A stretch of 28,953 bases of DNA, from the NCBI GenBank assembly GCA_003151595.1, contig PLXW01000083.1:11262-40214 (forward strand), in the 5' to 3' direction. The notes under the pieces were generated by a model that saw only the letters and a list, made by a program, of their open reading frames with translations, did no database searches and had not been told where the DNA came from. The stretch is from Myxococcales bacterium. Lineage in GTDB: Bacteria; Myxococcota; Polyangia; Polyangiales; Polyangiaceae. Of the stretch, positions 15,225 through 22,022 are shown one piece after another (position 1 is the stretch's first letter; every line of letters begins with the position of its first letter). Both the position numbers and the translations under genes were made by a program.

Positions 15225-16448
15225 ATGCCCACGGTTCAACTCAGCTCGAGCCTGCGCACGACGCCGCCTGAGGTCACGCGCGCCCGCGCCCAGGTGCTGG
15301 CGAAGAAGCTCGGGATCTCGCGCGTCACCGACATCACGCGGCTCGATCGCGTGGGTCTCCCGGTCTACGCCAGCATTCGCCCGACGGCGTCGCGCGGCTC
15401 GCTCTGCGTGAACGCCGGCAAGGGGCTTCACTCGATCGAAGCCGAGGTCGGCGCGTACATGGAGGCGATCGAGTTCGCGCTCGCCGAGCCGGGCGCGTCG
15501 CCGCACGTCACGATCGTGAAGGCCACCGCGCGCGACGTCCTCGACGGCCACGATCGCCCCGAGGCCATCCTCGATCTCTGCCCCAAGCTCGGCGCGCGCG
15601 TCCGCCTCGACGCGCCGATGGACTGCGTCGAAGCCGAAGACCTCCGCACCGGCGCGCGCGCGCTCGTCCCCGCCGAGCTCGTGTTCATTCCGTACCGCCC
15701 GCACGCCCGCTTCAAGAGCGTCTTCGGCACGAACTCGAACGGGCTCTCCTCGGGCAACACGCTCCGCGAGGCCACGGTGCACGGGCTCTGCGAGCTCATC
15801 GAGCGCGACGTGTGCTCGTTCGAAGCGGTGCGCGACACGAGCGCGCCCGTCGATCTCGACACGGTCGAAGGTCCGGCGCGCGCGCTGGTCGAGACCCTCC
15901 GCGCCGCCGATCTCGATCTCTTCGTCCGCACCGCGAAGAACGCCTTCGGCATGGCGTACTTCTTCGCCGTCATCAACGATCGCGACTCGTACTTGCCGCA
16001 CCTGCTGAACGGCGGCTTCGGCTGCCACGCGCACCGCAGCGTCGCCTTCGTGCGCGCCGTGGCCGAGGCGGCGCAGAGTCGCCTCTCGTTCATCCACGGC
16101 GGCCGCGACGATCTCGTGAACGTGCACGAGCGCTTCCGCGGCTGGACCGCGCGTCGCAAGCGCACGTTCGTCGAAGGGGTGGTCGGGCGCGCCTCACGCG
16201 GCACGCCGGTGCCGATGAGCGCGGTCGACGATCACAGCGCGACGGTCACGACGGTCGAGCGTTGCGAGACGCTGGTCCTCGATCGTCTCGCCGCGCTCGG
16301 CTTCGATCGCGTGTACCGCGTGGCCTTCTCCGCATCCGAGGACGATCTCCAGGTGGTGCGCGTCATCATCCCGCGCATCGAGTTCTTCAACGACAACGTC
16401 TCGCGCATCGGCGTCAGGCTGAGGGACCATGCCCGCGCGAGCGCGTGA
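15225..16448 (+). CDS. YcaO-domain protein (ATP-dependent peptide backbone modification)
   Basis: A 407-residue YcaO-type cyclodehydratase/thioamide synthetase subunit. YcaO enzymes phosphorylate a peptide amide oxygen to form azolines or, with a TfuA partner, thioamides. The family opening DRVGLPVYASIRP and AGKGLHSIEAEVGAYMEAIE (65-83) carries ATP/Mg ligands (E80, E83 among them). NSNGLSSGNTLREATVHGLCELIERD (split over 171-195) carries E182, E190 and E193. The C-terminus lacks the PxPxP ending typical of azole-forming YcaOs. The ATG at 15225 gives a normal N-terminus; the open frame further upstream is not needed. The tfuA-like gene overlaps it by 20 bases. No E1-like, dehydrogenase or precursor gene is adjacent, so the substrate is unknown. 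Confidence 0.93.
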   Translation: MPTVQLSSSLRTTPPEVTRARAQVLAKKLGISRVTDITRLDRVGLPVYASIRPTASRGSLCVNAGKGLHSIEAEVGAYMEAIEFALAEPGASPHVTIVKATARDVLDGHDRPEAILDLCPKLGARVRLDAPMDCVEAEDLRTGARALVPAELVFIPYRPHARFKSVFGTNSNGLSSGNTLREATVHGLCELIERDVCSFEAVRDTSAPVDLDTVEGPARALVETLRAADLDLFVRTAKNAFGMAYFFAVINDRDSYLPHLLNGGFGCHAHRSVAFVRAVAEAAQSRLSFIHGGRDDLVNVHERFRGWTARRKRTFVEGVVGRASRGTPVPMSAVDDHSATVTTVERCETLVLDRLAALGFDRVYRVAFSASEDDLQVVRVIIPRIEFFNDNVSRIGVRLRDHARASA

Positions 16449-17121
16449 GACCGCGAGCGATCGCGTCGTGATGTTCGTCGGCCCGACGATCGCGGGAAAC
16501 GCCGGCGCGCGCGCGCTCGCCAAGACGCTCCGCGTGCTCCGCCCGATTCGCCGCCACGACGTGGACGCGCTGCTCGAAGCGCAGAAGAAGGCGCGGAAGA
16601 AGCCCGGCGTGATCGTCATCGTCGACGGCGTCTTCCACGACACGCTCGCCGTCGGCCACGCCGAGATCCGCGAGGCGCTCGCCGCCGGCTGGCGCGTGTG
16701 GGGCCTCTCCTCGATGGGCGCGATTCGCGCGCGCGAGATGGCGCACCTCGGAATGCGCGGATTTGGTTCGGTGTACGAGCGCTTCTGCGGCGAGGATGAT
16801 TTCCAGGACGACGAAGTGGCGCTCCTCCACGAGCCGGGTGCGCCGTACCGCCCGGTGAGCGAGCCGCTCGTACATCTGCGCGCGGCGATCGATCACCTCG
16901 TCGCGCGCGAGCTCATCGGTGCGGAGGATGCGAACGGGGTGATCGCGGATCTCAAGTCGCGCTGGTACGGCGAGCGCACAGTGCGGCGCGCGCTTCACTT
17001 GCTGAAGCGATGCGCGCGTGTCGAGGGCGCCGCCGTCGATCGCGAGCTGCGCGAGTTCGATCGGTTTCGGTGGAAGACGATCGATCTGGTGCGCTTTCTG
17101 ACGGAGAGGCCGTTCGAGTAG
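16429..17121 (+). CDS. TfuA-like protein, YcaO partner
   Basis: A 230-residue TfuA-domain protein. The family marks are VVMFVGPTIAG near the N-terminus, VIVIVDGVFHDTLAVGHAEI and GLSSMGAIRAREM (compare the usual SSMGALRA). TfuA was first linked to trifolitoxin production. With YcaO it is required for peptide thioamidation in methanogens (McrA glycine) and in thiovarsolin-type RiPPs, probably delivering sulfur or aiding substrate binding. The ATG lies inside the 3' end of ycaO (20-base overlap) behind a good GAGGGA ribosome-binding site at 16421-16426, so the pair is coupled. A helical C-terminal extension of about 80 residues (HLRAAIDHLVARELIG onwards) completes it. Confidence 0.92.
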   Translation: MPARARETASDRVVMFVGPTIAGNAGARALAKTLRVLRPIRRHDVDALLEAQKKARKKPGVIVIVDGVFHDTLAVGHAEIREALAAGWRVWGLSSMGAIRAREMAHLGMRGFGSVYERFCGEDDFQDDEVALLHEPGAPYRPVSEPLVHLRAAIDHLVARELIGAEDANGVIADLKSRWYGERTVRRALHLLKRCARVEGAAVDRELREFDRFRWKTIDLVRFLTERPFE

Positions 17122-17138
17122 GCGTGTGGCGTAGAGGG

Positions 17139-17260
17139 ACGATCACCCGTGGGTACCAACACGATCACCCGTGGGTACCAACACGATGGGCCCCAGGTCG
17201 GCGAGGGATTATCCCCTCGGGTCCCCTCGGGTGATCGTCATCGGCCCCACGGATCATGAC
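17139..17260. repeat. Tandem and inverted repeats in the spacer between convergent genes
   Basis: A 22-base unit containing ACGATCACCCGTGGG is repeated head to tail at 17139-17160 and 17161-17182. An inverted copy of its core (CCCTCGGGTGATCGT) lies at 17224-17238. Between them, CGAGGG (17202-17207) and CCCTCG (17214-17219) form a hairpin around ATTATC, and TCCCCTCGGG occurs twice in tandem (17212-17231). A further ACGATCAC follows near 17253-17260. It lies between the tfuA-like stop (17121) and the helicase stop (17263), so it is downstream of both genes. A bidirectional terminator with long nested stems is the simplest reading; a protein-binding array is possible. Confidence 0.7.
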
Positions 17261-17262
17261 GA

Positions 17263-20200
17263 TCACGCCCCGAGCAACCCGACCATGTCGCGCAGGTCCA
17301 CCTTCGTCGCCCCCTCCAGCCCTCCAATGGCGTCCGCATACAACGCGCGCTTCTCCGCATGGAGCCGCAGGACCTTCTCCTCGATCGTCCCCTCCGTCAC
17401 GAGCCGCACCACGGTGACCGCGCGCGTCTGTCCGATGCGGTGAGCGCGGTCGGTCGCTTGATCCTCGACGGCCGGGTTCCACCACGGATCGAGGTGAACG
17501 ACGTAGTCCGCGGCCGTCAGGTTCATCCCGACGCCTCCGGCGCGCAGGCTCAGAAGAAACACGTCCGCCTGCCCGCTCTGGAACGCGTCGACGGCTGCGG
17601 CTCGCGCATCCGCGGTCATCGTGCCGTCGAGCCGAACGCACCGGGCTCCCTCGGCTTCGAGCTTCGCGCCTGCGCGATCGAGGACCTCGAGGAACTGGCT
17701 GAAGACGAGCGCGCGATGCCCTTCTTCGCGCAGCTCGCGCACCAGCTCACCGAGCGCCTCGAGCTTGCTCCCGGGCGGAGCGTCGTCGCCGCCGACGAGG
17801 CGCGGATCGACGGCCGCGCGCCGCAGCTTCGTGATCTCGGCGAGCACGAGGATGCGCGCCTGATTCCCCTTCGTGTCCGTCGCCTCCTGCACGCGCGCGA
17901 CGGCTCTCCGGCGGAGCGCTTCGTAGAACGCGCGCTCCTCTTCGCTTGGAGCGATCATGCGCGTCATCTCCGTCTTCGCCGGGAGCTCGTCGAGCACCTG
18001 CGACTTCGTGCGTCGCAGTAGGAATGGGCGCACCAGCGACCGCAGCTGCGCCGCCGCTCGCTTCTCCCCGCGAGCGATCGGCGCCGCGAACGCCCGCTCG
18101 AATCGATCGCGCGTCCCGAGGAGCCCGGGCGTGAGGACGTCGAAGAGCGAGTGAAGCTCGCCGAGATGGTTCTCGAGCGGCGTCCCGGTGAGCCCGACGA
18201 CCGCGTCGGCCTTGATCGCGCGAGCCCCGGCGGCGCGACGCGTCTCCGGGTTCTTGAGCGCGTGCGCCTCGTCGAAGATCGCCGTCGCGAACCGTCGCGC
18301 GCCGAGCACTTCGGTGCACGTGCCGAGGAGACCGTACGAGGAGAGGAGGACGTCGCCGCTCCCGAGGCTTGCGATGCACGCCGCCCGGTCCGCCGCGCCC
18401 GCGAGCCGATGAAACGCCAACGTCGGCGCGAATCGGCGCGCCTCGTCCTCCCAGTTCCGGCACACGCTCGTCGGCGCGACGACGAGCGCCGGCCCCTCCT
18501 TGGCGCGCGCGAGGAGGAGGGCGAGCGCTTGCACCGTCTTGCCGAGCCCCATGTCGTCCGCCAAGCACGAGCCGAGCCCGCACGAGGCCCGGCGCGCGAG
18601 GAACATGAAGCCGTCGCGCTGGTAGTCGCGCAGCTCCGCCTGGAGCGCTCGCGGCACGCGTGGGGTCGCGTCGAGGGCTCGCTCCAGCGAAGCCGCGCGC
18701 TCGCGCAGCGTATCGGCGAGCGCGAGATCCGCGCCGTCGGCCCATTGCGCGATCGCGGGGAGCAGGGCGATCGAGGCGCGCCCTTGCCGGTCGCCGAGCG
18801 CGCGCACGCGACCGAGCGCTTCGATCTGCTCACGCAGCTTCTCCGTGAGCGCGAGGTACTCGCCGTCTCCGAGCGGGACGAACCGGCCGCGCGCCGCCGA
18901 GGCCCGCTCGAAGAGCTCCGCGAACGCGACGACGCGTCGCTCGTCGATCTGGAGCTCCCCGTCGATCGCGAGCCACTGCGCTTCGCTCGCGACGCGAACC
19001 CGCAGCGCGCGCGTGTCGCGCAAGATCGGCGCGCGTAGCGGATCGCCCGCCGGCCATTCGACCACGACGTCGTCACCCCGGTGCGCTTCGAGCTCGAGGA
19101 GCAGCTCGAGGCACGCTTCAACGTCGCCTGCGACGCGATCGTCGCCGTCGATCGGAAGCGCCGACAGGAGCGTGCACTCTTCGAGCAAGCGCTCCGCGCG
19201 CGCGCGCTCCGCGACGAGGTCGCGCTGAACGGAACGCGGGCCTCGCTCGCCCGCGACGAGGAGATGCGCCGGCTCGGCCCCTGGCCGAAGCGCGATGCCT
19301 TCGCTCCCTCCCGGCACGACGCGGAGGCGCACGCGAAACGCGCTCCCCGCGCGAAAGAGCTGAACGCGCAGCCGTCCGTCCGCCGGCTCGACGCGCGCCC
19401 CCGCCGCCTTGCCGAGCACCTCGGTGCCGCGGACCGCCACGTGCGCACCGATCGCCGCAAGCGTCTCCGCCGCCTTCGCGACGCCGGCCGTTGGGACGTC
19501 GACCCCTTCGCCCAGGATCTGCGCGAGGCGTGTCGCGGTCTCGCTCTTCTCGTAAAGCACGATGCGCCCTGGCTCGTGGCAGACCGAGATCCCCTCGCCG
19601 TCCCAGCGGGGAGGAAACATCGTGAGCCGCGCCCCGAGCGCCGTCTCCGCGACGCGAATCTCCGGCTCGGCGCGCTCGACGGTGACAGGGCCGCCGGCGT
19701 CGCGGATGCGCGGGTGACCGACGGCGAGAAAGAGCGTCCGAAGAGGAACGGTGGCCGCGTGGCGCGAGCGACGCGACGCGAGGATCGACGCCGCGAGCGC
19801 GCGATCCTCCGGCGTGAGCGGGAGCGAGGAGTCCTTCACCAGACGCTCCACGCTGATCGTGCCGCCGAGCTGCCCTTTCTTCTTCACGAGGCGCGCGGTG
19901 AACCGCACCTCTTCCCGCGCCGCCTCGTCGAACGCGTCGTACGCGTCGTACGCGGCGTGGGCGCTGACGATCTCGACGAACCAAACGACCCCCGCCGGCT
20001 CGTTCGCGCCCTCCGTGCTGGCAACCTTCCCAGCGAGAGCGCCCGACAAGGCTTCGAGGGCGATTTCCCACGGCGCGGTCGTGGCCGGCGAGAGTGCAGC
20101 GAGCGCACCGGCCTCGTCGCTCCCGTCGGTGAGGGATCGCAACTGCTGCGCCACCCAGACGTAGCCCGTCGACTCCGCGCGCTGGCGGAGGGACGCGATG

Positions 20201-21381
20201 ATCTTCTCGTTCGACGCGTGAGCCGGCGACTTCCGGGCCCCGTCGGATGCCGCCACTCCGCCCATCCACCGCGCCGCGAGGCCGTAGACGAGGTGCTCAA
20301 TCCAGCTCGCCTCAGGGAAGACCAGCGGAAATCGCTCGGTGCGTCCCGTCGCGCGGTAGGTGGCCAGCGCGCTCAGCGCCTCGGCCGCGCTCGGCCATTC
20401 GTCGAGCGCCTCGCACGCGGCGATGCGAGCGGGAAGCCCAGGCACCTCGGCCGCTCGCCCCGCGGGCGAGGCCGCGAGGAGAAGCTCGAACGCTGCGAGG
20501 AGCGACGGGAGTCCTCTTACGCGGCGCGCCCCCTGCTTGGTGACGCTCGCTCGGTCGAACGCCGCGAGCGCTTCGGCCCATCGGCCCTGCGTGAGCTCGA
20601 CGACCCCGCGTGCACCCAGCTCCCACGGCGCTTTCGACTCCGCGGAGAGAAGAGCGCGCGCCTCGTCACCCTTCCCTGCGAGCGCAAGCATGATCGCGGC
20701 GCGCGCGCGCACCTCGGGCTCGGCGGATCGCGAGGCCGCTGCGACGACGTCGTCGCCGTGCGCGAAGAGAAGCGTCGTCGCGAAGTGAAGCGCTTCACCG
20801 AGGAACTCAGCGACGCGGTTCGACGGAAGCTGCTCGATCCACGACGTAGGAGCGTGAAGGGTCAGGGCCGCGACGAGCGGCGATACCTCTCCCGGCCGCC
20901 GCGGCCTATGCCAGTCGAGGCGCTGCATCGCCTGGGCGACGAGGTTGCCGTCGCGGATCGCAACCCCGATGCGCAGCCTCTCGTCGACGTCGTACCAGCT
21001 CGCATACGCGTTTCGAGGGAGACGTGGCGCAGCGATCGCACCGAGCCTTCCGCGGGCGCGTGCGTCTTCGAGCACGCGGGCGATGAGCGGACCGGGGACG
21101 ACGTAGGTCGGCGCCCCGCGGTCCGGCTCCGCGAGGATCACCGCGCGCACGGACTCGAGCCGTGCGACGAGCGCTTTGAAGCTCTCGCCGGCGAGGGCGC
21201 GCGTCGCACTCTCGCGCAGGCCGACGGCGCGCACGTAGTCCTGCCACTGCGACCGCGAGATCGGCTTCGTCGCGAGGGCGAGGATCGCGAGCGCGTCACG
21301 CTCGTTCGACGAGAGAGAGTCGGGGGGCGAAGGCGAACTGGAAGACGTCGTCTGCATCGAACGTGTGAACGCCGTTAGCAT
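17263..21381 (-). CDS. SNF2-family ATP-dependent helicase/translocase with a large N-terminal region
   Basis: A 1372-residue SNF2/RapA-type DNA translocase. The motor occupies about residues 905-1372. It has the entry motif LRDYQRDGF (about 914), Walker A DDMGLGKT (about 942), the DEAH box FDEAHALKN (about 1035), LTGTPLENHLGELHSLFD, FLLRRTK, ALVFSQF and motif VI QATDRAHRIGQTR (about 1307). All are intact, so ATPase activity is expected. The first 900 residues are not a family I recognise. The opening part (to about 450) is Ala/Leu-rich and helical, and no SWIM zinc-finger Cys pattern was seen. A second ATG at 21357 would drop eight residues and follows a TAACGG -10-like hexamer. It is divergent from the micro-protein genes and convergent with tfuA. 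Confidence 0.93.
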   Translation of the reverse strand: MLTAFTRSMQTTSSSSPSPPDSLSSNERDALAILALATKPISRSQWQDYVRAVGLRESATRALAGESFKALVARLESVRAVILAEPDRGAPTYVVPGPLIARVLEDARARGRLGAIAAPRLPRNAYASWYDVDERLRIGVAIRDGNLVAQAMQRLDWHRPRRPGEVSPLVAALTLHAPTSWIEQLPSNRVAEFLGEALHFATTLLFAHGDDVVAAASRSAEPEVRARAAIMLALAGKGDEARALLSAESKAPWELGARGVVELTQGRWAEALAAFDRASVTKQGARRVRGLPSLLAAFELLLAASPAGRAAEVPGLPARIAACEALDEWPSAAEALSALATYRATGRTERFPLVFPEASWIEHLVYGLAARWMGGVAASDGARKSPAHASNEKIIASLRQRAESTGYVWVAQQLRSLTDGSDEAGALAALSPATTAPWEIALEALSGALAGKVASTEGANEPAGVVWFVEIVSAHAAYDAYDAFDEAAREEVRFTARLVKKKGQLGGTISVERLVKDSSLPLTPEDRALAASILASRRSRHAATVPLRTLFLAVGHPRIRDAGGPVTVERAEPEIRVAETALGARLTMFPPRWDGEGISVCHEPGRIVLYEKSETATRLAQILGEGVDVPTAGVAKAAETLAAIGAHVAVRGTEVLGKAAGARVEPADGRLRVQLFRAGSAFRVRLRVVPGGSEGIALRPGAEPAHLLVAGERGPRSVQRDLVAERARAERLLEECTLLSALPIDGDDRVAGDVEACLELLLELEAHRGDDVVVEWPAGDPLRAPILRDTRALRVRVASEAQWLAIDGELQIDERRVVAFAELFERASAARGRFVPLGDGEYLALTEKLREQIEALGRVRALGDRQGRASIALLPAIAQWADGADLALADTLRERAASLERALDATPRVPRALQAELRDYQRDGFMFLARRASCGLGSCLADDMGLGKTVQALALLLARAKEGPALVVAPTSVCRNWEDEARRFAPTLAFHRLAGAADRAACIASLGSGDVLLSSYGLLGTCTEVLGARRFATAIFDEAHALKNPETRRAAGARAIKADAVVGLTGTPLENHLGELHSLFDVLTPGLLGTRDRFERAFAAPIARGEKRAAAQLRSLVRPFLLRRTKSQVLDELPAKTEMTRMIAPSEEERAFYEALRRRAVARVQEATDTKGNQARILVLAEITKLRRAAVDPRLVGGDDAPPGSKLEALGELVRELREEGHRALVFSQFLEVLDRAGAKLEAEGARCVRLDGTMTADARAAAVDAFQSGQADVFLLSLRAGGVGMNLTAADYVVHLDPWWNPAVEDQATDRAHRIGQTRAVTVVRLVTEGTIEEKVLRLHAEKRALYADAIGGLEGATKVDLRDMVGLLGA

Positions 21382-21502
21382 GGGGAGCGGAGCGGGTGGA
21401 AACGTCGAGTCATCGAGGCCGTGGGGGACCGTTCGACGCGACGTGACTTGACGGGGGGCAGGCGATCCTTGCGAAGCTGACGATCAGCAACAGGGAGAAC
21501 CC

Positions 21503-21658
21503 ATGGCCAAGCAGAACAAGAAGGTCACCGTCGAAGTCGACGCGGCCACGATGAAGAAGCTTGGACGTGCGAGCGAGTCGCTGTCGGAGCTCGCGAGTGC
21601 GTACTCCACGGCGAGCGACGACCAGAGTCACGGAGCGCGGGGCAAGCCGTCGCGGTAG
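21503..21658 (+). CDS. Micro-protein A: small paralogue with strand-helix core
   Basis: A 51-residue protein with an AGGGAG ribosome-binding site 5 bases before its ATG. It reads MAKQNKK, then VTVEVDAATMKKLG, a helix ending SLSELASAY, and a polar tail GARGKPSR. It shares 20 of 36 aligned positions with micro-protein B, including KK-x-TVE-x-D-x-x-T-x-KKL and LSELA-x-A. The similarity between two adjacent frames, both with strong ribosome-binding sites, is the main proof that both are genes. The beta-strand plus amphipathic helix recalls half of a ribbon-helix-helix fold, but the second helix is missing, so DNA binding is only a suggestion. A terminator follows at 21683-21725. The helicase gene is divergent. 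Confidence 0.8.
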   Translation: MAKQNKKVTVEVDAATMKKLGRASESLSELASAYSTASDDQSHGARGKPSR

Positions 21659-21682
21659 TCGATCACGATCACGATTCGCTCG

Positions 21683-21725
21683 AGAGCCCGGCCACGCCTC
21701 ACGCGTGTGTCGGGCTCTTTAGTTC
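21683..21725 (+). terminator. Rho-independent-type terminator after micro-protein A
   Basis: AGAGCCCG (21683-21690) pairs with CGGGCTCT (21711-21718), an 8-bp stem. The 20-base loop can itself fold (CACGC/GCGTG). A T-rich run, TTTAGTTCTT, follows. It ends transcription 25 bases after the micro-protein A stop and before micro-protein B, so the second gene probably has its own promoter; TTGACG at 21726-21731 is a possible -35 box. Confidence 0.75.
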
Positions 21726-21792
21726 TTGACGCGATGACCGCAACTCCGACCAATGGATGTCCCGAAGTAAAACTCGAAGCGGAGGGGTCACC

Positions 21793-21960
21793 ATGGCTGC
21801 CAAGAAGAAGATCACGGTCGAAATCGATGCGGACACGTTGAAGAAGCTCATTGCGACAGCCGACGCGCTCTCGGAGCTTGCGGGCGCTTGGGCGACGGGG
21901 GTCGACGATCCCGGAATCAAGGCGCACGCGAAGAAGAGCGCGAAGAAGCGCGCGAAGTAG
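21793..21960 (+). CDS. Micro-protein B: small Lys-rich paralogue
   Basis: A 55-residue protein, paralogue of micro-protein A, encoded 134 bases downstream. The ATG at 21793 follows GGAGGGG (21781-21787) with 5 bases spacing, a stronger signal than at the in-frame ATG further upstream (21757). It reads MAAKKKITVEIDADTLKKL, then a helix with ALSELAGAW. The basic tail is KAHAKKSAKKRAK, resembling histone-H1-like Lys/Ala tails, so nucleic-acid binding is plausible for this copy. The tails of the two paralogues differ while the cores match, suggesting functional divergence after duplication. The kinase/ATPase gene starts 62 bases downstream. Confidence 0.82.
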   Translation: MAAKKKITVEIDADTLKKLIATADALSELAGAWATGVDDPGIKAHAKKSAKKRAK

Positions 21961-22022
21961 CGCGACGATCGTTTCCTCACGAGCGATCCATCCGGCGCAC
22001 CGAGGGGATATCCTCGTCTTTG

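Noticed and set aside
19081..21378. 765-codon plus-strand frame opposite the SNF2 helicase
   Set aside because: Arg-rich shadow translation; the helicase motifs and codon pattern belong to the minus strand.
21757..21792. Upstream ATG for micro-protein B
   Set aside because: The ATG at 21793 has a GGAGGGG ribosome-binding site at ideal spacing and gives an N-terminus matching its paralogue.
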